In this document: positions 52,912 to 63,275 of the stretch, one piece after another
Layout: every line of letters begins with the position of its first letter
Numbering within the stretch: the first letter of the stretch is position 1
Origin: DASYPQ01 sp036006425
GTDB lineage: Bacteria; Planctomycetota; UBA1135; GCA-002686595
Assembly (NCBI GenBank): GCA_036006425.1
Contig: DASYPQ010000014.1
Location: forward strand, 1-64,000
DNA length: 64,000 nucleotides
Direction of reading: 5' to 3'
Translations under genes and position numbers: made by a program
The notes under the pieces: generated by a model
Database searches by the model: none
What the model was told of the DNA's origin: nothing
The model's input: the letters and a program-made list of their open reading frames with translations, nothing else

Positions 52912-53484
52912 ATGCCGGCGCGTCGCCGGCGCCGCATGCGCGCTCACCTCGACACGGCCGTCCTCGTGGCCGAGCCCGCGGATCGTCGCCGCGTCTTGTT
53001 CCTCGTCCATCGAGCGGCGGACGGATGGCTCGCGCTCGACCTCACGGGAGACGAACGGACGCTCGCACCGGGCCTGCGCATCGTCCGCGGAGGCGACGCG
53101 TTCCCGCGGCGCGTCTTCAGCCTCTACGCGCTCGATCTCGACCCGGAGGCGTGCCGCGGCCTGCGCGTGCCGAGCCGCAGCGCGGAGCGGTTCGGCTTCG
53201 GCGGGGATCTCACGCGGATCCTGGCCGCGGCGGCCGCCGCGCAGCGACCGCGCCTGATCCTTTTCCGCGGACTGACGCGCCTCGACGACCGCTCGCGTTC
53301 CGCTCCGCCGGGGGTGTGGACGGCGCGCGCGAGCGCGGAGCTCGTGTTCGAGGCGCCGCGCGGGACGTTGTGGGCGGAAGTGCGCCGGATCGCGCTCGCG
53401 TCCTCCGCGCCGCCCAGGAGCAGATGGGGCAATGTGCGCCGTCGTGGCGCAGCGCGGGGCAGTGCTCGCGCCCGAAGAGGATGA
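52912..53484 (+). CDS. hypothetical protein overlapping the 3' end of nth
   Basis: 190 residues. No family was recognised. The ATG at 52912 has GGAGGT seven bases upstream, one of the best ribosome binding sites in the window, which supports a real gene. Up to about residue 160 the product looks like a folded mixed alpha/beta protein (HLDTAVLVAEPADRRRVLFLV, FSLYALDLDPEACRGL). The last 25 residues are Arg-rich and lie opposite the coding part of nth, so the end may be wrong. A perfect 15-base palindrome at 52860-52874 (GATTCCG around C) precedes it. Overlap with the convergent nth gene is 275 bases. Confidence 0.5.
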   Translation: MPARRRRRMRAHLDTAVLVAEPADRRRVLFLVHRAADGWLALDLTGDERTLAPGLRIVRGGDAFPRRVFSLYALDLDPEACRGLRVPSRSAERFGFGGDLTRILAAAAAAQRPRLILFRGLTRLDDRSRSAPPGVWTARASAELVFEAPRGTLWAEVRRIALASSAPPRSRWGNVRRRGAARGSARARRG

Positions 53485-54022
53485 TCTGGAGGTGGAGGCG
53501 GATCCACGCGTCCTCGGGGAAGGCCGCCTTGAGGTCGCGTTCGGTGCGCTCGACGGAGGAACCGTCGGAGAGACCCCAGCGCGCGGCGAGGCGATGGATG
53601 TGCGTGTCGACGGGGAACGCCGGGATGCCGAAGGCCTGGGCCATGACCACGCTCGCGGTCTTGTGACCGACGCCGGGGAGCGCTTCGAGCTCCTCGAAGG
53701 TGCGCGGGACGCGGCCGCCGTGCTTCTCGACGAGCATCTCCGAGAGCCCGTGGAGCGCTTTCGCCTTCGCCGGAGCGAGCCCGCAGGTCTTGATCAGGTC
53801 GTGGATCTCCCCGACGGAGAGCTGCGCCATCTTCTCGGGGGTGTCCGCGCGCGCGAAGAGCGCCGGCGTCACGAGGTTGACGCGCGCGTCGGTCGTCTGC
53901 GCGGAGAGGACGACGGCGACGAGGAGCGTGAAAGGATCGCGGTGGCGCAGCGGGATCGGCGCGGCGGGGTAGAGCTCGTCGAGCACCCCGCGGATCCTCG
54001 CGACCTTCTCCGAGCGCTTCAC
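53210..54022 (-). CDS. nth: endonuclease III-like DNA glycosylase/AP lyase
   Basis: 270 residues from the GTG at 54022. The HhH-GPD fold is clear: LPGVGHKTASVV with catalytic Lys121, and VDTHIHRLAARWG with catalytic Asp139. The enzyme excises oxidised pyrimidines and cleaves AP sites. The iron-sulphur region is unusual: Cys188, Cys198 and Cys201 are present with wide spacing (C-x9-C-x2-C), and the fourth Cys is missing. After residue 203 the chain continues with about 65 Arg/Ala/Pro-rich residues that overlap an opposite gene. TATGCT six bases before the GTG suggests a leaderless transcript from a divergent promoter. Confidence 0.88.
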   Translation of the reverse strand: MKRSEKVARIRGVLDELYPAAPIPLRHRDPFTLLVAVVLSAQTTDARVNLVTPALFARADTPEKMAQLSVGEIHDLIKTCGLAPAKAKALHGLSEMLVEKHGGRVPRTFEELEALPGVGHKTASVVMAQAFGIPAFPVDTHIHRLAARWGLSDGSSVERTERDLKAAFPEDAWIRLHLQIILFGREHCPALRHDGAHCPICSWAARRTRARSGALPPTTSRAAPRTRAPRSRAPSTPPAERNASGRRGASVRGKGSGAVAARRPPRPGSA

Positions 54023-54027
54023 GCCGG

Positions 54028-54034
54028 TAGCATA
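54028..54034. promoter_or_regulatory. overlapping bidirectional -10 boxes (TAGCAT plus / TATGCT minus)
   Basis: Seven bases, TAGCATA, give TAGCAT on the plus strand (54028-54033) and TATGCT on the minus strand (54034-54029). GTG codons follow after seven bases (plus, 54041) and six bases (minus, 54022). Both genes would be leaderless and share one symmetric element. Confidence 0.55.
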
Positions 54035-54040
54035 GCCCGC

Positions 54041-54442
54041 GTGCAAAGCTCGCGAATGGAGGAGTTCCTCGCGGGGAGCGTGTACGCCGTCGTCGGTGCG
54101 TCGAACGATCGGTGGAAGTACGGCAACAAGGTCCTGCGCTGCTACGTGCAGAACGGGAAGCGCGCGATCCCGGTGAATCCGCGCGCGACGGTCGTCGAGG
54201 GGCTACCCGCCGTCCCGGATCTCGCTTCGCTTCCCGAGCCGGTGCACGGCGTCTCGATCATCACGCCGCCGGAGGTCACCGAGGAGATCGTCGAGGAAGC
54301 CGCGAAGGCCGGGATCACGCGCCTGTGGATGCAGCCCGGCGCCGAGAGCGCCCGCGCGATCGAGCGCGCGGAGGAGCTCGGCCTGTCCGTCATCGCGGGC
54401 GGGCCCTGCCTGCTCGTGTCGCTCGGGTTCCGCGAGCGCTGA
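54041..54442 (+). CDS. CoA-binding (YccU-like) protein
   Basis: 133 residues from a GTG at 54041; the ATG at 54056 is the alternative. The GTG is preferred because it sits seven bases behind the TAGCAT box. The protein is a single Rossmann CoA_binding domain: YAVVGASNDRWKYGNKVLRCYVQNG, IPVNPRATVVEGLPAVPDLASLP, SIITPPEVTEEIVEEAAKAGI and LWMQPGAES. Such stand-alone proteins bind CoA or NAD-like ligands, but their role is unknown. It is divergent from nth, with only 18 bases between the start codons. Confidence 0.9.
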   Translation: MQSSRMEEFLAGSVYAVVGASNDRWKYGNKVLRCYVQNGKRAIPVNPRATVVEGLPAVPDLASLPEPVHGVSIITPPEVTEEIVEEAAKAGITRLWMQPGAESARAIERAEELGLSVIAGGPCLLVSLGFRER

Positions 54443-56359
54443 TCAGCGTTCGCGGTGCACGACGTTGACGTCTCCCGCCACGAGGTGGAGGGGTTGGCTC
54501 GCGAACACCTCGCGCTCGGGCTTGTCGCGGTAGAGCAGGAGGCGGACGGCCTCCTCGCTGACGGAGAGGACGTGCGAGTTGCCGTCGAAGAGCTGCGCCC
54601 CGTCCATCGTCATCATCGAGCCCGCCTCGAGGATGACGATCGACAGCTTCTTCCCGTCCGCGTCGAGCGCCTCCATCCACGTCGGATGCTCCTCGCCCTT
54701 CCGGCTCTCGAACCGGAAGCGGAACATCCTCGCGACGACGATCTCGATGCTGCGCGCGAGGTCGAACTCGTCGAGATCGAGCATCTTGAACTCGATCGAC
54801 TCGCCGCCGACTGTCAGGCGCGCGAAATGGCGGGCGACGTGCAGGAACTCGAACGTGCCGTCCTTCCCGGTCTTCGCGGCCTGGACCTGCTGCGAGGCGC
54901 TCCCGAAAGCCGTGCGCTCGATGACCACCTGGAGACCGACGAAGAGATCGGGGACGGGGAGTCCATCCTTCCCGACGACGCGTCCCGTGACCTTCTCGAG
55001 GAAGGCGTCGGCTGCGACGCGCAGCTCCGCATCCTCGGTGCCGGCCCGGATCGGTTCGGATTCGATCCGCAGTCCAGCGCCGTTCCACGCCTGCAGGCGG
55101 TAGTCGGCGTCGCGCAGGCCGCCGATCCGGAACCGGCCGTCGTCTCCGGTCGTGGACTGCGCCTCCTCGGGCGCCGTGACCCTTTCCGCGGTCACGACCG
55201 GGATCGAACCGCCGGAGAGCGCGATCGCCTTGGTGAGGGAGACCCTCCAGCCGGCCTGCGGCTTGTCGTCCGGTCCGAGCACGCGCCCCGCGATCGCGAG
55301 GGGAACCCCGCCGAGTACGAGGCGGGCCGGAGGCGGATGCCGGTCGTTCGACTCGATGACCTTGCCGAACTCCGGGAGCACGGCGGCCCGGAATCCGCGC
55401 AGGACGGCGACGAGCGGAGCGCTCGGATCCACCCATCCCAACGCGAGTCGGAATCGTCCCTCGGCATCCGTCGTCGCCTTCGAATCGGAGAAGTGCACCT
55501 CAGCGCCCGGCGCGGGCTTTCCGTCCTCGTGGACGACGACGCCCTCGACGAAGGCGCCCTCCTGGGTGGGATCCTTCAGCTCGATGACGAGGTCCGCGAC
55601 GGACTGCCGCGGAAGCGGACGGTTGTCGTCGTTGAAACCGGAGAGCTTCGTCTCGAGGCTCGCACCGGCCACGGAGGGAACGCGCTTCAGCTCGAACGAC
55701 CCGTCCGCGGAGGTCTTGGTCTCGGGCTCGTCGATTCCGGTGGAGTCGAGCGCCAAGGGGAAACGGGCGAACGCGCCGAGCGGAGTGTCCACGTGGACGA
55801 CGGCGCCCTCGAGCGGCCGCGCGGTGGAGTCGACGACGCGGCCGCCGACGTCGACCGGCGGCGCGACGATGAGGAAGCGCTCGCGTTCGCGGTCGTCGTC
55901 GAGGACCTGATCGTAGCGGACGGTGACCCACGCATCGTCGACGGCGACGAGACGATGCTCTCCCGCAGGAAGCTCCAGCTCGAACGTGCCGGAGGCGTCG
56001 CTCGTGGCGAGGACACCGTCTCTTCCGCGCGTGCCGACGTGCACGCCGGGGACCGGCACTCCCTGCACGTCGAGCGTGCGGCCGCGGAGTCGATGCGCGC
56101 TCTTCGGAGGGGGCGGCGCCGCGGGAGGTGCCTCCTTCGCCGCGGCGGCGACGGCCTCGGGCTCGACCGCGCGACGCTCCGCCGACGCCTCCGGTGCCGG
56201 CGGCGCGATCCGATCGCGGGCGGCTTCGGCGCGAGGAGCGTCGGAGTCGAGCGTCGAGGATGGGGTCGCTCGCGTCGGATCCAGGAGACGCCACATCAGG
56301 AAACACAGCACGCCGGCCCCGGCGAGCGAGACGAATAGGACCCTGGACGACGCCTTCAA
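54443..56359 (-). CDS. membrane-anchored protein with carboxypeptidase-regulatory-like (Cna-B) domains
   Basis: 638 residues from a TTG start that overlaps the acpS stop by four bases (TTGA), which fixes the start. One membrane helix (about 5-22) and an Ala/Pro-rich linker are followed by at least five beta-sandwich repeats of the carboxypeptidase-regulatory type. Their openings are recognisable: GRTLDVQGVPVPGVHV, GRVVDSTARPLEGAVV, GVVVHEDGKPAPGAEV, GRVLGPDDKPQAGWRV and GRVVGKDGLPVPDLFV. This is an extracytoplasmic scaffold or adhesion protein. A functional link to the fatty-acid enzymes upstream is not obvious. The stop lies one base after the stop of the convergent CoA-binding gene. Confidence 0.8.
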   Translation of the reverse strand: MKASSRVLFVSLAGAGVLCFLMWRLLDPTRATPSSTLDSDAPRAEAARDRIAPPAPEASAERRAVEPEAVAAAAKEAPPAAPPPPKSAHRLRGRTLDVQGVPVPGVHVGTRGRDGVLATSDASGTFELELPAGEHRLVAVDDAWVTVRYDQVLDDDRERERFLIVAPPVDVGGRVVDSTARPLEGAVVHVDTPLGAFARFPLALDSTGIDEPETKTSADGSFELKRVPSVAGASLETKLSGFNDDNRPLPRQSVADLVIELKDPTQEGAFVEGVVVHEDGKPAPGAEVHFSDSKATTDAEGRFRLALGWVDPSAPLVAVLRGFRAAVLPEFGKVIESNDRHPPPARLVLGGVPLAIAGRVLGPDDKPQAGWRVSLTKAIALSGGSIPVVTAERVTAPEEAQSTTGDDGRFRIGGLRDADYRLQAWNGAGLRIESEPIRAGTEDAELRVAADAFLEKVTGRVVGKDGLPVPDLFVGLQVVIERTAFGSASQQVQAAKTGKDGTFEFLHVARHFARLTVGGESIEFKMLDLDEFDLARSIEIVVARMFRFRFESRKGEEHPTWMEALDADGKKLSIVILEAGSMMTMDGAQLFDGNSHVLSVSEEAVRLLLYRDKPEREVFASQPLHLVAGDVNVVHRER

Positions 56360-56736
56360 CTCTCCGCGATCGCGACCGCCGCCGCGATCCCTCCGTCGTG
56401 CGTGATCGTGATGTGGAATCTCGCGATGCCCTTCGCCTCCGCGATCCGTTTCGTCTCGCCGTGCAGCACGAGCTCCGGCGCCGCGCCGCTCCGCCGCACG
56501 ACCTCGATCTCCCTCCACGACACGCCGCTCGACCAGCCCGTCCCGAGCGCCTTCATCACCGCTTCCTTCACCGCGAACCGACCGACGTAGCTCGCCATCC
56601 GGCTCGCGCGGCGCTCGCAGTACGCACGCTCGCCGGCCGTGAACATCCGCTCGAGCAGCCGCTGCCCGTGCCGCGCGTGCACCTTCTCGAACCGGTCGAT
56701 CCGCGCGAGGTCGAGGCCGATCGCGACGATCGCCAT
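56356..56736 (-). CDS. acpS: holo-[acyl-carrier-protein] synthase
   Basis: 126 residues, the standard AcpS length. The two magnesium-binding motifs are intact: GLDLARIDRFE (Asp9) and GRFAVKEAVMKALGTG (Glu58). The C-terminus has HITITHDGGIAAAVAIAE. The enzyme moves the 4'-phosphopantetheine of CoA to the acyl carrier protein and thereby switches on fatty-acid synthesis. The gene starts four bases after the biotin carrier gene, so it belongs to the acyl-CoA carboxylase operon. It overlaps the next gene by four bases. Confidence 0.95.
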   Translation of the reverse strand: MAIVAIGLDLARIDRFEKVHARHGQRLLERMFTAGERAYCERRASRMASYVGRFAVKEAVMKALGTGWSSGVSWREIEVVRRSGAAPELVLHGETKRIAEAKGIARFHITITHDGGIAAAVAIAES

Positions 56737-56740
56737 GGCG

Positions 56741-57316
56741 TCACGCGGGCTCGACTTCGAGCAGAGGCTCGCCCGGTTTCACGTCCGCGCCGTCGGCGGC
56801 GAGCATGCGCGCGACCTTCGCCCGCTTCGGGAGGCCGCCGCTCGCGCGGTAGGGGACGTGGCTGAACGTCTTCATCACCTCGATCATGCCGACCGGCTGT
56901 CCGTCCTCGATCGTCGCTCCGACCGCGACGAACGCCGGATCGGCGGGCGACGGCCGGTGGTAGAAGCGTCCGGACTGCGGCGAGCGCAGGATCAGGCCGG
57001 CAGCATTCTCGTCGCGCGCGACCTGATTCGTCTTCCGCGTCCCCGTCGTCGACGCGGTCGCGATCTCGAAGAGGACGTCGCCGAAGCCCACGGGCGCGCG
57101 CGCGGATTCCGCGGGACAGGTGACCACCGTCCCGCCGCCTCCTTCGGGGACGATCAACCCGAACGCGCGGCCGAGTGCGACGAGCACGCCGACGCGCTCG
57201 CCCGTCGCGAGGACTTCTCCCGCGCACCGCGAGGAGCTGAAGACTCCGACGGAGGGTGCCTGGAGCCGGACGCGGTCTCCTTCGCGCGCGAGCAGCATCT
57301 CGAGTTCGTCGGTCAC
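56741..57316 (-). CDS. biotin carboxyl carrier subunit of acyl-CoA carboxylase
   Basis: 191 residues from a GTG two bases after the stop of the carboxyltransferase gene. The last 85 residues form a biotinyl domain whose target Lys149 lies in IEVMKTFSH, a variant of the EAMKM motif seen in AccB-like proteins that use EVMKT. The first 100 residues (LQAPSVGVF, GERVGVLVALGRAFGLIVPEGG) look like a second lipoyl-type beta barrel lacking a Lys motif, possibly a degenerate copy. It carries biotin between the carboxylase and carboxyltransferase sites. The order carboxylase, transferase, carrier, acpS forms one operon. Confidence 0.88.
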   Translation of the reverse strand: MTDELEMLLAREGDRVRLQAPSVGVFSSSRCAGEVLATGERVGVLVALGRAFGLIVPEGGGGTVVTCPAESARAPVGFGDVLFEIATASTTGTRKTNQVARDENAAGLILRSPQSGRFYHRPSPADPAFVAVGATIEDGQPVGMIEVMKTFSHVPYRASGGLPKRAKVARMLAADGADVKPGEPLLEVEPA

Positions 57317-57318
57317 GG

Positions 57319-59046
<1,728 letters not shown>

Positions 59047-59059
59047 GGGCGGGAGTATC

Positions 59060-60418
<1,359 letters not shown>

Positions 60419-60480
60419 GCGGGAGGGCGCGGGAGCCGCGAGCGTTCCATACCGGGCCGGACGGCGCAAGCGCGGGACGC

Positions 60481-60486
60481 TACGCT
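60481..60486 (+). promoter_or_regulatory. putative -10 box (TACGCT), near-leaderless start
   Basis: TACGCT is followed by eight bases and then the ATG at 60495, with no ribosome binding site. This supports 60495 over an upstream in-frame codon at 60417. Confidence 0.45.
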
Positions 60487-60494
60487 TTCGGGCG

Positions 60495-62456
60495 ATGCCT
60501 CTCCTCGCGTGCATCCTTCTCCTCGCCGCGGCCGACGGCGACACCGGTGCGTGGCTCGCGAAGCTCCGGTCGCCGAGCTCGGTCGAGCGCGCGAGCGCGC
60601 AGTCGTGGCTCGCGCGCCACCTCGCGTCCGGCGACGTCGATCTCGTGCGCGCCGCGGCGGCGTCCGGCGATGCGGAGTCGCGCCGTCGGCTCGCGCTCGC
60701 GCTCGCCGACGACGATGCACACGTCGCGCTCGCCGTGTCGCTCGCAGCCGACGCCGCGCCGCAAGCCGCCGCGCTCGGACGCGACGCTCTCGAGGAACGC
60801 CTCGCGCGCTGGTGTCCGGGCTGGACCCGCGGCGGCCTCGACCGCTCCGCGACGCTCCGCGGCGTCCGCGTGAAGGGCGATCGCGCGATCGCCGTAGATC
60901 CGCGGACGAAGGACCGCCGGCTCGACCTCGCCGTCGATCAGCTCGTGCGATTCGCTCCCGGCGCCGTCCCGATCGTCCTCGATCCGGACCTCGCGCTCTC
61001 GGAGCACCCGCGCGAAGCGACGTCGGCGACGATCTTGCAGGGCTCCTTCGAGCGCGTCCTCGACGAACTCGTGCGCCTGCACCGCGCGGACCTCGAGGGA
61101 TTCGCCGTCGAGAGGGAGGACGATCCCGAGGCGTCCGAGGACCCCGGTCCGGAGCCAGACGGACCGCGCCGCCCCTGGATCCTCGTGCGGCGTGCCGTCG
61201 AGAAGGAGAACCGGCGCGGGACCGATCGCATCATCGACTGGTGCGTCGAGATCGCGCGGACGGGGGAACCCGCGCGCCGGAGTGCGTGCGCGCGCGCCGT
61301 CGCCGCGACGGGATGGTCGGGCGGGATCGCGTGGCTCGAGCAGCGCGCATTCGCGGCGAAGGACGAGGCCGCGCTCGACGGAGTCCTGCTCGCGGCGGCG
61401 CGCGGACAGGTCGCACCCTCGCTCGCGCGCCCGGAGGTCGTCCGCGATCTGCTCGCGCGACCGTCGGACGAGCGCGCGCGCGCGGTCGCCGCGGCGGGTC
61501 CGATCGGTCCGAAGGGCGAGGATCTCGGCGCGGTCGTCGCGGAGTCGCTCGCGACGCTCCCGCCGCGCGAGCAGTGGCTGCGGCTCGTCGCGCTCGAAGG
61601 GATGCGTTCGCCTTCGACTTCCGTCGTCCAGGCGGAGGACTCGCTGCTCGCGGCGCCGAAAGTTGCTGCACCCGTGCGATTCCAGGCGCTGCGCGCGCGC
61701 GCCGAATCGAAGCTCGCTCCCGGCGTCGCGGTCGCGGTCGCGGACGCCTCGGCGCTGCTCGCGTGGGCCGACGACGCGGGGAAGGGCAGCGAGTGCGCGC
61801 GCCTGCTCGCAGCGCTCGCGGTCGCGCCCGGACCTCCAGGCTCCCCGGTGCGTTTCGCGGAGCTCGAGTGGGCCTTCCTCGCCGGCGACGGTTCCGGCGC
61901 CGCGCCGCGGATCGTGGTCCTCGCGAACAGCGCCGCGCTCGACGCGCTCGCCGAGCGGACGCGCGCGTGGGTGCGGCGCGGCGCCGGCGCGCGGTTCGAC
62001 GCGACGCTCGCCGCCGCGCGCGCGCTTCCCGGCGCCGACGCCGAGAAGCTCGAGCGCCTCGCCCTGCTCTCGGGCGCGGGCGGCGAAGAGCTCCGCTCGC
62101 GCTGGATCGCGAAGATCGGCGACGCGCCGAAGACGCGCGAGGACCTCCTGGGTCTCGCCGCGGCGGCGGGCGCCGCCGACGGTCCGCGCGCGCGCGCGGC
62201 GCTCGTGCACGCGCTCGCCTCCGACGCGAAGCTCGACGACGTCGCCGCGGCGCTCGAGCTCGCCGTCGACGTGCTCCGCGCGGCGCGGCGGGACGAAGAC
62301 GAGCGCGCCTTCACGAAGGCGGTCGGCGACGCGGTGCGCGAGGGCTCGAAGGAGGTCCGGTCGCGCTTCCGCGTCGACACCTGGCCGCCGCGCCGGGCGT
62401 TCGAGCCGGTCCGCGCGGACGACCTGGATCGTTCCCTGGAGCGATCCGGGGTGTGA
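60495..62456 (+). CDS. secreted HEAT-repeat-like protein
   Basis: 653 residues with a short signal peptide (about 1-13, MPLLACILLLAAA). The rest is almost all helical, with Ala/Leu/Arg-rich pairs resembling HEAT or TPR repeats (SSVERASAQSWLARHLASGDVDLVRAAAASG). It has no catalytic signature. The central part (about 100-230) breaks the pattern and includes a charged segment with DPEASEDPGPEPDG. It is probably a periplasmic scaffold or protein-interaction factor. It lies 67 bases before the CpsD-like gene, so joint expression is possible. Confidence 0.6.
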   Translation: MPLLACILLLAAADGDTGAWLAKLRSPSSVERASAQSWLARHLASGDVDLVRAAAASGDAESRRRLALALADDDAHVALAVSLAADAAPQAAALGRDALEERLARWCPGWTRGGLDRSATLRGVRVKGDRAIAVDPRTKDRRLDLAVDQLVRFAPGAVPIVLDPDLALSEHPREATSATILQGSFERVLDELVRLHRADLEGFAVEREDDPEASEDPGPEPDGPRRPWILVRRAVEKENRRGTDRIIDWCVEIARTGEPARRSACARAVAATGWSGGIAWLEQRAFAAKDEAALDGVLLAAARGQVAPSLARPEVVRDLLARPSDERARAVAAAGPIGPKGEDLGAVVAESLATLPPREQWLRLVALEGMRSPSTSVVQAEDSLLAAPKVAAPVRFQALRARAESKLAPGVAVAVADASALLAWADDAGKGSECARLLAALAVAPGPPGSPVRFAELEWAFLAGDGSGAAPRIVVLANSAALDALAERTRAWVRRGAGARFDATLAAARALPGADAEKLERLALLSGAGGEELRSRWIAKIGDAPKTREDLLGLAAAAGAADGPRARAALVHALASDAKLDDVAAALELAVDVLRAARRDEDERAFTKAVGDAVREGSKEVRSRFRVDTWPPRRAFEPVRADDLDRSLERSGV

Positions 62457-62523
62457 TCCGCCGCCGGGTTTGACTCCGGTCTACCAACTCGGACGCCGAT
62501 ACGCAGAATACCTGGTGCTCCCG

Positions 62524-63267
62524 ATGTCCCCGTCCCCGTCGCAAGAGCCCGAATCCGGGCCGCTCCAGCCCGCCGATCCCGAGGAGGCGCGCAAGATCCC
62601 GATCGCGAGCGAGGAGCTCGCGATGATGCTCGCTCCGCGCGGCCAGATCGCCGAGCAGTTCCGCGTCCTGCGCAACTCGATCGTCACGCTCAATCCCGAA
62701 GGGGCTCCGCGGACGATCGTCGTGACGAGCGCCTTGAGCGGGGAGGGCAAGAGCGTCGCGACGCTGAACCTCGCGCTCGCGATGACGGAGCTCGCGCGCA
62801 CGCACGTCCTCGTCGTCGACGCCGACCTCCACTACCCGTCCGTCGAGCGGTACCTGACGCTGCCGCGCAGACAGGGGCTCTCGGAGCTCCTGCGCGGGGA
62901 GTGCTCGATCGACCGCGCGATCCGTCCGACGTCCGCGCCCGGCCTCTCGATCGTCGGCGCCGGGACGCCGCCGCGGAATCCCTCCGAGCTCCTCGCGTCC
63001 GAGCGCATGAAGACGTTGATCGCGTCGTTCAAGCAGCGCTTCAGCTACATCCTCTTCGACACGCCCGAGGCGATGACGATCAGCGACGCGAGCCTGCTCG
63101 GCGCGATGGCGGACGGCATCCTCCTCGTCGTGCGCCTCGGCGCGACGCCGCGGCACTACGTCGAGCAGACGAGCAACCTGCTCGAGTCGATGGGCGGGAA
63201 CGTGCTCGGCACGTGCCTCACGGGCGCGAACGAGGTCGACACGGCCTCGCGCTACGCGCGCCGCTGA
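62524..63267 (+). CDS. CpsD/CapB-like tyrosine-kinase-type ATPase
   Basis: 247 residues from the ATG at 62524. The P-loop ATPase core of bacterial BY-kinases is complete: Walker A in SALSGEGKS (GEGKS at 73-77), Walker A' in LVVDADLHYPSVERYL (near 99-101), and Walker B in YILFDTP. The usual C-terminal Tyr cluster is nearly absent: the tail ends SRYARR with a single Tyr. The membrane-bound activator domain (Wzc-like N-terminus) is missing, so a separate partner is expected. Such proteins control length and export of surface polysaccharides. TACCTG lies nine bases before the ATG. Confidence 0.85.
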   Translation: MSPSPSQEPESGPLQPADPEEARKIPIASEELAMMLAPRGQIAEQFRVLRNSIVTLNPEGAPRTIVVTSALSGEGKSVATLNLALAMTELARTHVLVVDADLHYPSVERYLTLPRRQGLSELLRGECSIDRAIRPTSAPGLSIVGAGTPPRNPSELLASERMKTLIASFKQRFSYILFDTPEAMTISDASLLGAMADGILLVVRLGATPRHYVEQTSNLLESMGGNVLGTCLTGANEVDTASRYARR

Positions 63268-63275
63268 CGCAGCCC

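Noticed and set aside
62470..62503. TTGACT as a -35 element for the CpsD-like gene
   Set aside because: No -10 hexamer lies at 16-18 bases. The TACCTG near the ATG fits the leaderless pattern better, but it lies 33 bases from TTGACT.
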